Part shown: piece after piece, positions 1 through 12,254 of the stretch
Numbering within the stretch: the first letter of the stretch is position 1
How the letters are laid out: the number at the start of each line of letters is the position of its first letter
NCBI GenBank assembly: GCA_031772625.1
Contig: CM062808.1
Span: forward strand, 473,801,655-473,865,654
Direction of reading: 5' to 3'
Source of the DNA: Pinus tabuliformis
Lineage: Eukaryota > Streptophyta > Pinopsida > Pinales > Pinaceae
DNA length: 64,000 nucleotides
Translations under genes and position numbers: made by a program
Notes under the pieces: model-generated
The model's database searches: none
What the model saw: only the letters and a program-made list of their open reading frames with translations
Told to the model about the DNA's origin: nothing

Positions 1-25
1 TTTGAACCTTAATTCCATAATGCTT

Positions 26-2535
26 TCAACAATCTATGAAATCATTAACAATATTGATTTGTATAGGGGCACCCGCCCTAACAACTTTTATCTTTAATCG
101 TAAATATCGTTCAAGAAAAAATAAAGCATAGTTTTTAGCAGGGGCCCTACAGGTCAGAACGTCATTATACAAAGAACACACAGTGTCCATCTGCCTAACA
201 ACAATATCTAATCGACGAGTTACCTTGACAACCTTTTCTTGCTCCCTTTGCCATCCTTCCAAGGCCTGGCTCTCGGACTGACTAATATCCCGAAGTTGCT
301 GTTGTAACTCTTCATATTTCTCCCGGGGACTGTTTGTTCTCTCAGTTGTTCAGCTTGTTGCTGAGCTTGCTTCATCATCTTGTGCAAGGTTCTTGTTTTC
401 GGATCCTTTTTCCATAGAGCAGTAGAGGCCGGGAGTTTTACCTAAACCTTTTTGTTATGCTGTTTGGAGTTCAGAACCCGAATTACCCCTGAGGGTGGTG
501 CCTCTGTTTGGATCTCCTTATTCTCCTTTTCTTTCTTAACACGAATGAAAGGTTGCTGTGGTCCCCCTGTTAATGGAACATCATCCTGTTCCTCTGCCTC
601 AATTGGAACGACAGTCCGTTCTTCAGTGTCAATTGGAACAACAGTCTGTTCTTCAACGTCATTTGGAACAACAGTCTGTTCTTCAATGTCATTTGGAACA
701 GCAGTCTGTTCTTCAATGTCATTTGGAACGACAGTAGGTCTTCCAGCGGGGTTTTGACCAATAGGGCGGCTATAAGTCCTTCGTCTTCTTGTCCTACGGG
801 ATTTTGCTGCAGTGGCCCTTTTTCTTTTCCTTGTGGTCCTTCGTATCCTCAGGTTGGCTTTCAGAATCCGAATTTTCTGTCGGAACTGGGCTATAGTGTT
901 CAACAACCTCTGTTGTTTCCTCCTTAATTTTTTGATTTCTATTGCCTCAGTAGAGGGTTCATGACTGGCCCTTAAATCTGCTCCTACTCCGTCTAGAATT
1001 TCTTCTGGTGTCTTGGGAACATATTGTTCCCGATTGGTGTCTCTTATTTCCACATCATAAATGGGCAGGTTTTCTTCTTCTGCCTTTTCTGCATGTGATT
1101 TCTTAGGTATGTCTTCCTCCGAAGGTCCGTCAGGGAGGCCTGCTGGGCTGGAGGGTTGGCCATACTCCCCCATATTGGCCAGGATTGCGGCCAATTCGTC
1201 TTCACCCACAGGGTCCCGCGGCGGGCTACCCTCCGGCTGTACTACTTCCTCCTCTTGATTGGCCTGCTCAGTGACTGCCTTGGAGTGTTCAACTTCTGTT
1301 TCTATTTCGGAGTGCTCGTCTCCCTCCTCGACTCCTTCTCCGGCTTGCTCAGCCTTGCCCCCAGATTGTTCAACATTTTCTTTGGAAGGTCCTCCTTCTG
1401 GTTCTGGAGGTTCGTCCGTAATCTCGATTGGCTGGTTGGTGCTCTCCTGGATCTTTTCCAGCCTCCCTCATATCCAGGCTAGCCGGGCTGATTTTCTTGG
1501 TCTCTCAGGTTGTTCTGGTGTACTAGCAACAGGTTTTTCTGCTACCAATTTTCTGCATTTTTCTGGTCGTTCCGGTGTACTTGAAGAATGTTTTCGTTTT
1601 GGAGCAACATGTTTTTCTGCTGCCAATTCTCTGCGTTTTTCTAATCGTTCTGGTGTGCTAGAGGAATGTTTAGGTTTTGGGGATGGTGCAGCCAATCCCC
1701 CCTCGATCATTTCAATGAGCTCCTCCCAGCCGCTCTGCTGTTGAGTGAGACTATGGCTCACTATTAATCGAATCAATCCATGGTGGCTAACAACTGTTTC
1801 TACGTGCTGTGCCTTTTTCAGGCTTCGGGCCGCATCATGCAATAATGAATTTAAAAGTGCAGGCAGATTTACAGAACATTTTTCTTTCAAAACAGCTAAG
1901 AGTTTAAGATGACGTGGTCTTACCACGTCTTTCCTTCTTTCACAAGTGATGTAGCTCTGCACTATCTTTGCTAATTCGGTCCAGGGTTCTCCTAACGTTG
2001 CTGGCAGAACTCCCTTCCCCTTAACTGTCAAGCTTTGGTCTTCATCCTGGAAAATCTCCATAATCTTTTGTAATCTTTATTTCTTCAGCGTCTATACAGG
2101 TCCGACGGCTGGTAGTCCCGAGACTTCTGCAATTATATCATCAGTGACCACTATCCGCCTCTCTCTTACTATGGAGTAGTTCTCCTGCAGGTTTTGCAGA
2201 AACTCCAACGCCACTGTTTCGTTTGATTCTTGTAGGCGACTGAAATAATTCAGCCACCCTGCCTTTTCCAGGATCTCCCGGGCAGCAGCGGAGATTGTCA
2301 ACTTCTGAGGTTCGCTTCGGATTGCCTTTCCCCCCATGGTTTCACTAAGAATTTCCAATGGAACAACAACTACATGTGCTGTTTGAGACGCAGAGAGGGT
2401 GATCGTCGCAAGAAAAAAATAGAGTATGCAACAAAAATGGATTGTGGATAGAAACTTTCGTAAAAATAGAATTATCATACAGTTAAACCATGCCATACCT
2501 TCGTACACTATCTTCCCCGAATGGTGTGCTGACAC
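26..2535 (-). pseudogene. Broken accessory (env-position) ORF of the Athila-type element
   Basis: This is the extra ORF downstream of integrase; its function in Athila-like elements is not established. Blocks 2535-2092, 2061-1468 and 1467-442 share one minus frame, interrupted by TAG at 2094-2092, TAA at 2079-2077 and TGA at 1470-1468. Between the first two blocks the reading continues in a shifted frame, so small indels are involved. The first block starts with a hydrophobic stretch (residues about 16-47) and contains REILEKAGWLNYF and GLPAVGPV; the second contains IVQSYITCERRKDVV and RPRHLKLLAVLK. These match, from memory, the conserved 'putative plant transposon protein' region of Athila ORFs. 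The third block is acidic, then strongly basic (possible nuclear signal), then a 10-residue repeat. A further frame (262-26, with coiled-coil-like Gln/Glu-rich sequence before it) runs towards the left edge. Confidence 0.6.
571..738 (-). repeat. 30-bp in-frame minisatellite coding a 10-residue acidic repeat
   Basis: Full units lie at 601-630, 631-660, 661-690 and 691-720, with partial units on both sides. On the minus strand each unit encodes a version of VVPNDIEEQT. The period is a multiple of three, so the frame survives changes in copy number. It lies within the accessory ORF, after the basic segment. Confidence 0.85.
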
Positions 2536-3734
2536 GTAATTCGTGGAGTAATGAGGTTACCTTCCCCCCCGTGATATGATAGGCTGTCCCAGCCGTCAAA
2601 TAGAGGAGCAGTAGCCATTCTGTAACCAAGTCATAAAGGAACATCATATGAAATTATGCCATGTTTTAGATGGACAACGAAATACCGAAATCGAGGCGAA
2701 AAGGTGGATCGCGTTTTACATAAGAGCCTGCATGATATGATGCGAGGCCGGGGGATGGGACGTCTGTCAATTGTACGAAATCTCCAGAGGTCATTGTCAG
2801 TTCCTTTGCCATGATTGGTGGTAATGAGTGTTCATGCGATGTATACATCGGGACATAAAATATGACTTATTCAGAGGATATAAGAGACAAAGACGTATTG
2901 ATATCATACCTATTGGTGTAACCATTACGACTTCAATACAATTAACAGAGCTCTGCTGCCGACAGGTGTTCATAACCTTGGCAGAGTTTTTTATTTCACC
3001 CCCGGAACCATGATCCTTTGTGTGTATTTTGAAGAGTATTTTGTCAAAATGCAGGCCATTATGCTGGCTTGGTAACCAGCTAGCCATAATGCCATTCACA
3101 AGGAAGGTGTGAAACGTGGGCAGGCCGGCTCGTGATGAGACCCCTGTTCCAAGTTTTGTTTATTTAGTGTACCTTTTGGACCATATCCCTGGTGTGGTGG
3201 CCATAATGGGAATGCAACTTCGCTTCCATCCTTATGATCATGGTAGGCTGGCTCTTGATGAGACCCCCTATCCTGCATTTGACAATTGATAATCCATATT
3301 TACTTTTTTTTTTTTTTTCTCTTTTTGCAAAGCACTTATTTATTTACACATAAGGGTGGTTCAACACTCCTTAAGAGTGGGAAATGGTGGAAGAAGTCTT
3401 ATCATCCCAACAGGAAGATATAAATCCTCTGCTCTTATCCCTTAGTAATAATCAAAGAATTTTTTTTTTAGGGCAATCGTCATGATAAAGATAACCAACC
3501 AGAGCAATGGTAATAAGACAATGACAACGAAGATGAGAAGTAAGTGTGTCCCTCCTCTTGTCCTCTTATCAATACTAGGCCTTATAAAGATAGCGATCTA
3601 TGATCTGCTGAATCCGGTATGTCATGATTTATGTTCATTGTATAAGTGCATAGCTGTATCTTAAAGACTGGAGAGAACATGGGCGAAAAGCATCCTCAAT
3701 ATAAATCATCAAAGAGAGCAAAAACGTGCCGATG
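2536..3734. other. Non-coding spacer of the Athila-type element
   Basis: No supported gene is present. The stretch has an imperfect direct repeat (around 3,118-3,150 and 3,240-3,275, both with GATGAGACCCC), a T-run at 3,304-3,319, and a few short open frames that look accidental. It separates the accessory ORF from the 39-bp array. Confidence 0.5.
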
Positions 3735-4866
3735 GTGTTCCTTTTGAAAAAGGAACAACAGAGAAGAATCCATGCAAACAAATACTTGAGATGTCGTTTC
3801 TTTAAAAGGAACAGCCGAAGATCACGAATGTTGTCCCTTTTGAAAAGGAACAACAGAAAATCACAAATGTTGTTCCTTTTGAAAAGGAACAACAGAAAAT
3901 CGCAAATGTTGTTCCTTTTGAAAAGGAACAACAGAAAATCGCAAATGTTGTTCCTTTTGAAAAGGAACAACAAAAAATCACAAATGTTATTCCTTTTGAA
4001 AAGGAACAGCAGAAAATCACAAATGTTGTTCCTTTTGAAAAGGAACAACAGAAAATCGCAAATGTTGTTCCTTTTGAAAAGGAACAGCAGAAAATCGCAA
4101 ATGTTGTTCCTTTTGAAAAGGAACAGCAGAAACTCACAAATGCTGCTCCTTTTGAAAAGGAACAGTAGAAACTCACAAATGTTGTTCCTTTTGGAAAGGA
4201 ACAACAGAAACTCACAAATGTTGTTCCTTTTGAAAAGGAACAGCAGAAAATCACAAATGATGTTCCTTTTGAAAAGGAACAGCAGAAACTCACAAATGCT
4301 GTTCCTTTTGAAAAGGAACAGCAGAAACTCACAAATGCTATTCCTTTTGAAAAGGAATGGCAGAAACTCACAAATGTTGTTCCTTTTGAAAAGGAACAAC
4401 AGAAAATCACAACAGTAGAAACTCACAAATGTTGTTCCTTTTGAAAAGGAACAGCAGAAAATCACAACAACAGAAACTCACAAATGTTGTTCCTTTTGAA
4501 AAGGAACAACAGAAACTCACAAATGTTGTTCCTTTTGAAAAGGAACAAAAGAAACTCACAAATGTTGTTCCTTTTGAAAAGGAACAACAGAAAATCACAA
4601 ATGATGTTCCTTTTGAAAAGGAACAGCAGAAACTCACAAATGTTGTTCCTTTTGAAAAGGAACAGCAGAAACTCACAAATGTTGTTCCTTTTGAAAAGGA
4701 ACAGCAGAAACTCACAAATGCTGTTCCTTTTGAAAAGGAACAGCAGAAACTCACAAATGCTGTTCCTTTTGAAAAGGAACAACAGAAACTCACAAATGTT
4801 GTTCCTTTTGAAAAGGAACAGCAAAAACACAGAAACAGGCAAATGCTGTTCCTTTTGGAAAGGAAC
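3735..4866. repeat. Tandem array of about 28 palindromic 39-bp units
   Basis: The core of each unit is the palindrome GTTCCTTTTGAAAAGGAAC, joined by an A-rich linker of about 20 bp ending in CACAAATG. Counted by eye, about 26 units are near-perfect and the edge units are diverged. Two units near 4,400-4,480 carry an extra 16-17 bp. Because 39 is divisible by three and the unit lacks stops in several frames, long open frames arise on both strands; they are artefacts of the repeat. The array sits between integrase and the accessory ORF. A related word (GTTCCTTTTTATAAAAG) surrounds the TATA box in the element's own LTR near 12,168. Confidence 0.95.
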
Positions 4867-4983
4867 AGCAAAGACACGCAGAATGCAAAAATCAAAATTA
4901 AAAAAAGAGAAAGATCAATGAAAATGTTAAGAAAACGTATATACAAAAACTTATGTACAAGTTATAGAAAAAAAATGCATTCC
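4867..4983. other. Spacer between integrase stop and repeat array
   Basis: A-rich sequence with no gene, between the last diverged 39-bp unit and the integrase stop codon at 4,984. Confidence 0.5.
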
Positions 4984-6066
4984 TTACTGAATTATAGGTG
5001 AGGAAGATTTTGCTTCCTCTCCTAAAATTTCCATATCAGTGTCTCGACGTAGCTGCTGACAGAAGGATTCCCGAGTGAGTGGCTTGCGATAGAGACGAAC
5101 TCGGTGGCCATTTACCTTGAATGCATATCCAGAACCGTCGATTGTGATCAGAGTGAGGGTCCCATTATCATGTACTTTCTGGATTTCGTATGGTCCCAAC
5201 CAACGAGTCTGAAGTTTCCCCGAGAAGTCCTGAAACCGAGAGTAATATAACAGAGCCCAGTCTCCTTCGTGAAAGACTTTGTTCTTGATAAGTGCATCAT
5301 GCCATTTAGCTCGCTGCTGTTGAATAAGTGCTGTATTCTGTAATGCAGAGAGCATGATTTCGTCCAATTCATTAATCTGCTGTAATCGATTAATTTGTCC
5401 CTCACTTAAATCTAGGCCAACTTCCTGTGCAGTTCGTAACGTTTGGATTTCGAATTCTATGGGGAAAATAGGTTGTTTTCCAAACACTAATTGATAGGGT
5501 GAATAACCGGTGGTACTTCTCCATGTGGTTCTATAATCCCACAGTGCTTCAGGTAATCGGGCGGCCCAATCACGCCTATGTGAAGCAATGGTTTTTGTTA
5601 AAATTGATTCTATTACCTTATTTATACTTTCTACTTGGCCATTCGCCTGCGGGTGATATGGGGTAGTAATTTTATGCTGGACGTGATAATTGTTAAGTGT
5701 TGCAGCTAATTTGTTTCTGGTAAATTGTGGTCCTCCATCTGTAATTATTTCTCTCGGAAGGCCAAAACGTACAAACAAGTGGAACAGGAACTGTATTACA
5801 GAATCTTCTGTAGCTCTAGGTAACGCTTCGGCCTCAACCCATTTGGTGACATATTCTGTCACCACCAAGATATATGTTCTCTGATTTGATGGTGGGTTGA
5901 TGGGTCCAACGAAATCAAGAGCCCATCGTTCAAATGGTTCAATGACTAATTGTGGCCTCAGAGGCATTTCGTCGGCTTGACCAGGTCGTCCTGCTCGCTG
6001 GCAGCTGTCACAAGCTTGGAAAAATTTCTTCGCATCCTTGAAAATTGTAGGCCAGTAGTATCCTGT
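4984..6066 (-). pseudogene. Integrase domain of the Athila-type polyprotein
   Basis: Integrase joins the cDNA copy to host DNA. The zinc-binding HHCC module spans the stop codon at 6,069-6,067: two His lie in CHDGPCGGHF upstream and the Cys pair is in CDSC downstream. The DDE core shows WALDFVGPI (first Asp), IITDGGPQF (second Asp) and HPQANGQVES (Glu), all intact. The C-terminal part (LGPYEIQKVHDNGTLTL) is the usual Ty3 integrase tail. The frame is the same as that of the RT block, so a single TAG separates them. The first Met in this block (5,967) is internal and is not a true start. Confidence 0.9.
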
Positions 6067-8856
6067 CTACAATACTTTATGTGCTGTTATTTTTTCAGCA
6101 AAGTGTCCCCCACATGGTCCATCATGACAGGCTTTTAAGATGTCGAAAATTTCATCTTCTCGAATACATCTCCTAATTTGCATGTTGTAAAACAAATAGT
6201 CCCCAATCCACGAAAATTGAGTACTCTTCTGAACAATCTGCTTACGTTCATTAGGGGTTAAGTGTTTTGGTAGCTTACCTACTGCAAGGTAATTGGCAAC
6301 ATCAGCATACCAGGGTGTTTGAACAACAACAACAAACAGGTGCTCATCAGGAAATTGATCTTCCACTGTTGCTGCTTCAATTGATTTTGGTATTCGTGAG
6401 AGAAAATCAGCTACAGGGTTTTCCTTGCCAGGTCGATCCTTGATTGTGATATCGAACTCCTGCAATAAAATCAACCATCTAGTTATTCTAGCATTTGTGA
6501 TATAATGTCTAAACTTATTGACAGCATGTAGTACAGCCAGGAATTCTTTTTCAGCGACAATGTAATTTAATTCAGCAGGGGATAAATTTTTGCTGATATA
6601 ATAGATAACATATGGTTTTTTATCCTCTTCCTTCCCAAGGACTGCACCGATTGCTGTATCTGAGGCATCAGATGAGATTTGGAATGGTAAATTCCAGTTT
6701 GGTCCTCGAAGGACTGGAGCTGTTGATACAAGCTTCTTTAATTCCTTGAAAGCACGGTCACATTTTTCTGTCCACAAGAAATCAATATTACCAGTTAGTG
6801 CATATAGAGGTGCGGCAATGTGTGAATAATGTTCTATAAATTGTCTATAATACCCAGAAAATCCAAGAAAGCTGCGTACCTCTGTTTGAGTAGTGGGGGT
6901 GGGGATAAGCAAAAGTATTTGAATCTTGGTCAGGTCTACCTGAATGCCAGCTGCTGAAACATAGTGTCCTAGAATGAGCCCTTCAGTCATCATCATATAA
7001 CATTTTTCGTGGCTTAAGCAAAGCCTGGTAGCAATGCAACATTGTAGGACTTTTTCTAGAGTGTCTAAAGCTGGATCAAAATCATCTCCATATGGTGTAA
7101 AGTCATCCATGTATACTTCAAGTCCATCATTTATTAAATCTGCAAAGATGCTAAGGACAACGCTTTGGAATGTGGCAGGAGCATTACATAGGCCAAAGGG
7201 TAGAACTCGATAGGCAAACGTTCCCCAAGGACAAGTAAAAGTAGTTTTATCCTGGTCTTCAGGGGCAATCTGAATCTGATTGTATCCACTGAAGCCATCC
7301 AGGAAAGAAAAAAATTTCTTTCTTGCTAAAGTGTCCAATACTTGGTCTATGAATGGGAGAGGGAAGTGATCTTTTTGTGTGGCTTTATTTAACTCCCTGT
7401 AATCCACACAAATCCTCCATTTCCCATTCTTCTTGGGTACCACCACAAGCAGAGAGACCCATTTACTATCAGAAATAGGATAGATAAAATTAACATCTAA
7501 AAGTTTCTGAAGTTCAGCTTTTACAACATCTTTTAGATGAGGGTTGAGTCTTCTTTGCGGTTGACGAACAGGTCTTGCATCTTTTTCTATATAAATATGG
7601 TGGGTGCAAAATTGGGGATCAATCCCTTTCATATCAGGGTAATCCCACGCAAATGCTTCTTGATACTTTCGTAACAGATGGATGAGCTTTATTTCTTGGT
7701 CCGGTGTAAGTTTGGCATTGATATTTAGAGTCTTTCCGGGTTCAATTTCCACTACTTTACTATTGGAAACAGAAGTCACAGGTATTGTCTGGTCATGCGC
7801 ATATTTCAAAGGATCTTCTTCTAGTTCGCTATTGAATGCTGCTTCTATCATGAAACACTGTGTGTGAGATCTAGATTCAATTTGACTAATGAAATTATTG
7901 ATGGAATCGTCTTCTGTTTGGTCTTTAAAGTCTAGAGCCTTCTGTACAGTCAATGGGGATCTGATATTGGCAGTAAGGTATGACACAGGGCGCTGGTTAG
8001 TTTTTATCATTGTAAGACTTGGCTGTACTGGAGGGTATAGAACTAGATTTTTAATATCTGGTCCTCTGGTTATAGTCATATTTCCCTCCCGGAAACCAAT
8101 GTAAGCATCGGCGGTAGCAAGACAAGGTCTACCTAAAATTAGCGGGTGTCCATCCAGTCGGGTTTTTGGATTAATTATCAGGAAATTGGTTGGGTATTCC
8201 CAGGAATCTACAGAGACCATGACATCGTATAGAGTACCTTCTGGTCGAACTACAGATCGGTCGGCCAATTCTAACAAAGTAGAAGTAGGTTCTACCGATG
8301 TAATGCCGAGCTTTTGGCAAGTATAAGTTGTCAAAATATTAATTGCAGCTCCTAGATCAACTAAAGCATTAGTCAGGGTCTGACCATAGATTTGAACAGT
8401 TACGATTGGATTTCCCGGATCTTCATATTTAATGGGTGTTCCTAATAACAGGTCAGATAAAGTACCGACTACTTGGACTCTTGGGTTAGTTGTTGCATTC
8501 CTCCTTGATTTCTTTATGCACAATTCTTTTATAGTTTTTGCATATATAGGGATGTCTTGAATGGCTTGGAGGAATGGAATTCTTATGTACAGGTTTCGTA
8601 ACTCTCCCAAAATGTCAAAGTCTGGATATTGTATAGGTCATGGTATGACTAATCGTTCTGGGAAGGGAGGAGAGGATGTACTTGCTTGATGATGAGTCTG
8701 CTCCTTATTTACACCCTCTTGTTGTAACGGCTGTTCTGTTGGTAACTGATCTTCAATGTGAACTGTTTTATCTCCCTCTGTTTCTATTATACGTCCACAT
8801 CTTAACTGAAGATCATTGCACTCCCTCAGGTCAGGTCTGATTTCAGATGATTCCAT
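6067..8856 (-). pseudogene. Protease, reverse transcriptase and RNase H of the Athila-type polyprotein
   Basis: The polyprotein matures gag-pol and copies the RNA into DNA. Frame 8,856-6,067 is open except for TGA at 8,640-8,638, just before the conserved GELRNLYIRIPFLQAI segment. In order: protease with ALVDLGAAINIL, the fingers and palm of RT with VPKKNGKWRICVDYRELN and the catalytic VYMDDF, then RNase H with SSDASDTAIGAVL. In RNase H the text passes directly from NKFRHYIT to NARITRWLILLQEFD. The segment that normally carries the TDH motif is missing, an in-frame deletion of perhaps 15-20 residues that should inactivate RNase H. It lies in the same frame as gag and integrase. Confidence 0.92.
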
Positions 8857-9054
8857 GATTTGGAGGGATTGGACCGGTCTATTATTTGGATTGGGATTGG
8901 GTTGGGCTGGGAGTTGCGGTCTCAGATTAGATTGGGGGTTTTGTTGTAAAGATGGCAGAGTCGGTTGAGGGAGCGGAATAGTTCCTGCTGGCTGATATGT
9001 CGATTTTGGCCAGTTTGTCTGCTAGGGTGAACCTTGTGAAGTAGGGGGAGTCCA

Positions 9055-10818
9055 TTATGGAGGATATGGGTTATTCTGCCAATATGGTGGGGCGTAGGGA
9101 AAATTCGGCCAACTAAATTGGCTTGTCTGATTCATCCACGGATTTGGAGAAGGAAACGACTGTGATGACCAGTTCGAAAATGGGGGTTGAGATTGGTTTT
9201 GCCACATACTATATTGCTGAGCATTATACTGCGGAGGCTGGAAAGAAGAAGTTGGGTCTGAAAACATACCAAATTGCCTTGGTTGCCATTGGCGACGTTG
9301 ATTAATGAAGTATGCTGATTTTGTCTCTTCTTCCGCTTCCTTATATACTGCCTTCAATCCAGGAAGTGAGGGGCAGCTATCAGTAAGGTGATCTTTTGTA
9401 CAGCTAGCACATGTTTGAACTGCATCCAGTGGACATTCCTTGTGGCTATGTTTTCTTCTACATCGGGGGCAGAAGATCGCCAAATTCTGTTCTGCCTCCA
9501 TCTGCTTCTGTTTAGCCTGCACAATATCAAGTTGTGTAGTTAATGTCACCAGAATATCAGTTTTAAAATTTTCTAATAAATTTCCAAGTTCTACAAGTGT
9601 TACTCCTTCTGTTGATATTTTGTTATCTCTGACAAACCGATCATATTCTGCTGGTTTTATCCTTGTGCTGCCTCTCGAACTCCTGATACATAAATCAATG
9701 ATGTCAGCAAAATTCTCTTGATAAATATCCCCTTTTCCCATGATATTTAATGTTTCAATCCACTGTTCCTTCATGCCTCTGATCAATGCAGTTTTTAACA
9801 CATTATCAGGCAGAGGTAGTGATGCATAGGGAGATCTTTGTAAATTATACTGAAAACGTTCTACGTATTCTTCTAATGTTTCATTTGGTCTAGCTATCAT
9901 CTGAAATATTTCATCTTTCAGTTCTCTAGACCTACAGTAATCGTGATATTTCTTTAGGAAAGATTCTTTCATTTGTTCCCAGTTATTTATAACTCCACCA
10001 CCTAAACCCATAAACCATCTTAAAGTCGCCCCTTTCAAAGTGGAGGGGAACAATTTTAATTTCTGGGGGTCAGTGGTGTAATCATATCCCCTGCATAGCA
10101 CATCAAATTCAAATAAGAATGCATCGGGGTCCTCTGATGTAAGTCCGTGAAATGTAGGAATGTGTTGAAGGGGGATTGCTTTCATAGGAGCATTTGCTGC
10201 AGAATCCACTATGGGATATTGTAATGTAGAAGTTTGAGTATTTGGCTGATTCTGCGCCATGGGATCGAATATATGCCAATAACCTTCTGGGATTTCTAGG
10301 AGGGTATTCCTAGGCTGAGAAGGAACGACCTTGACAGGGATTGTTTTAATAGCACTTCCTTTGTCTAGAATAATGAAAGTCCCTGTTGTTTGAGGAGAAT
10401 GAATTCCCCCAATAATGATTTTTGTAGCGCTCCCTTTATCTGGGCTATTTAATGGCTGAATTATCTTAGGAGGAGATCTTGGCTCCCCAACTTCCCCTAT
10501 TTCCCCTTCTCCTTCACAAATATTGCTTAGATTCCCTTCCTGCAGTCGTTCTGGAATAGAATTTTCAATTTCTTGAAAGTCCTGTTCATCAGTCTGACTA
10601 TGCACCTCAGCGAAGGCTACAGATGGTGATCCTGTGGCCTGAAGGGAGCTAGTAGGCTGTTTAGAATTGGTTTTCCTGGGGCCTACTGATGGCTGAGATT
10701 CAGTTTTCTTATAGATTTCGTCTATGAAGGTTGTTCGGCCAAGGGTCACCGGCCCTTTGGCTTTTTCGGGTTTGAATGGAGGTTTGATATTCTTTTCTGG
10801 CTTTTTCTGCTTAGTCAT
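9055..10818 (-). pseudogene. Gag of the Athila-type element, followed by in-frame stops
   Basis: Gag forms the particle and binds the RNA. The 587-residue frame starts at the ATG at 10,818, about 175 bp after the PBS. It has a low-complexity N-terminus, a capsid-like core at about residues 215-390 (LKLFPSTLKGATLRWF, PNETLEEYVERFQ), then two CX2CX3HX4C knuckles (CPRCRRKHSHKEC and CASCTKDHLTDSC), and a Pro/Gln/Asn-rich tail. The frame ends at TAA (9,057-9,055), but translation of the following 200 bp continues in phase with similar Pro/Gln-rich sequence up to pol, broken again by TAG at 9,025-9,023. The ancestor was therefore probably one gag-pol ORF. Confidence 0.9.
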
Positions 10819-10992
10819 GCACTCTAATAAACTACTAAATCCTATTCAACCAACAATTCTGCTAGGAAAGCGGACGGTGGAGCAGGGCTTTTACATGCTC
10901 CGTACGTAGGTTCTTACCTTTCGTTTTTAAAATCCAACTCTCCCCTAGCAGATTCATACACTACTCTATAAAAGACAAATGGCTATACTCTT

Positions 10993-11010
10993 TCCCCGGC
11001 AACAGCGCCA
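10993..11010 (-). other. Primer binding site, tRNA-Asp type
   Basis: Read on the minus strand, the site is TGGCGCTGTTGCCGGGGA, three bases inside the LTR end. It closely matches the PBS known from Athila-group elements (complementary to the 3' end of tRNA-Asp). Confidence 0.85.
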
Positions 11011-12171
11011 AAATGTAGAGCTGTAACAAGGGTCTCTTTCACCTCTAGTTATCCCACATTAACAAGTCAATCCGGGAACATTTTGTTATTGCAAAGAGTA
11101 TCTCATTCCAAGGCTATTCGTCAGAGTAATGCTTAGTAGTACATTGTTCAGAAAATACAAGAGTAAACGGATGTTGAACTATGACTAAATTACTTCAAAT
11201 GGATAAAATCATACAAGGCAGCTTATCAGTCAAGGGTGTGGAAACAATAACCCATCCCTCTAGAAACTGATGGAAAGGAAATTAGAGCATGGACCATAGG
11301 TCTGGGAGCTAGGCAGCGACTGCTGAGGCTCACTACAGCCTTAGACCTTCTCTCACACCAAAGCAGCAAATGAAATTAAATGGAATGGCAGAATAGTAAA
11401 ATGGAACAGCAAATAGGAAATGGAACAGCAGTAAATGGAACAACAATCAAATGAACTAAGTCTCGTGAGTCAGAACCAACCTTGTTCTATTGAACCAAAC
11501 TCACATTCTGCAATAAAATAAAAATCTTTTCTCTTAAGGCAAATTGGATGGAATGTACTTTATGGAACAACACTCATTGATGAATTATGGAACATCAGTA
11601 ATCGATCATATATACACACAACACGCTAATGTAGTAATCTGATGATTAAGGAGAATACGACTATGTTTCCAAATAGAACAACATTTCTTTCGGATTCCAA
11701 TAATCGGGATTTCAAATGAATCCAATAACAGTAATATTCAGTACAAACGCTCTGTGACAGAAATAGCTGGTTTAGACTAATAACATGCAATCAACTTTGA
11801 AAAGATTCACTCATACAATGCAGAGTCACTACATGAATTTCCTGAAGGAGCCATTAATGAATTAATCATAGCAGAGCATGGAATAGCACATGAAAAGCAT
11901 ATCAGATTACCGAGCAATAAAGATAAGAAAACCACGCAGAAATCAAGTTATAATGATACAAAAGCAAGTGTCCTTCGGAGCCGGGCCCTTAGCTTCCAAT
12001 GGTACACCGCCTTAGATTACTCCAGACGCAAAGATGAAATAAACACCAAGTCTTTTATATTAACGCATCAACAAACGTACAGTAAACCAGGTCTCAGTGA
12101 GACTCGATGATCAAAGTTTAGTCTGAAACTGAAAGTTACATAAAAGTCCCTTTGCTTAACGATGCTGTTCC

Positions 12172-12179
12172 TTTTTATA
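12172..12179 (-). promoter_or_regulatory. Probable TATA box of the Athila-type LTR
   Basis: TATAAAAA on the minus strand, about 370 bp inside the outer LTR end, is a normal U3 position for a Ty3 LTR promoter. Confidence 0.5.
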
Positions 12180-12225
12180 AAAGTAACGGCTGAGATATCT
12201 AAGTAACAAAATAAGTAAAAAAGTG

Positions 12226-12254
12226 ATCCCTCAGGATCAAAGATCCTGAGGGAT
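12226..12254. promoter_or_regulatory. Perfect 13-bp hairpin in U3
   Basis: Arms ATCCCTCAGGATC and GATCCTGAGGGAT flank a 3-base loop. It lies about 50 bp upstream of the putative TATA box on the minus strand. It may be a dyad protein-binding site; its function is unknown. Confidence 0.55.

Noticed and set aside
3735-4866. CRISPR-like appearance of regular palindromic repeats
   Set aside because: There are no unique spacers: the whole 39-bp unit is repeated, and the context is a plant retrotransposon.
3635-5001. Several long open frames on both strands (for example 276, 230, 202 and 190 residues)
   Set aside because: They are made entirely of the 39-bp repeat, which is a multiple of three and lacks stops in several frames; the repeated Phe/Cys/Lys peptides are artefacts.
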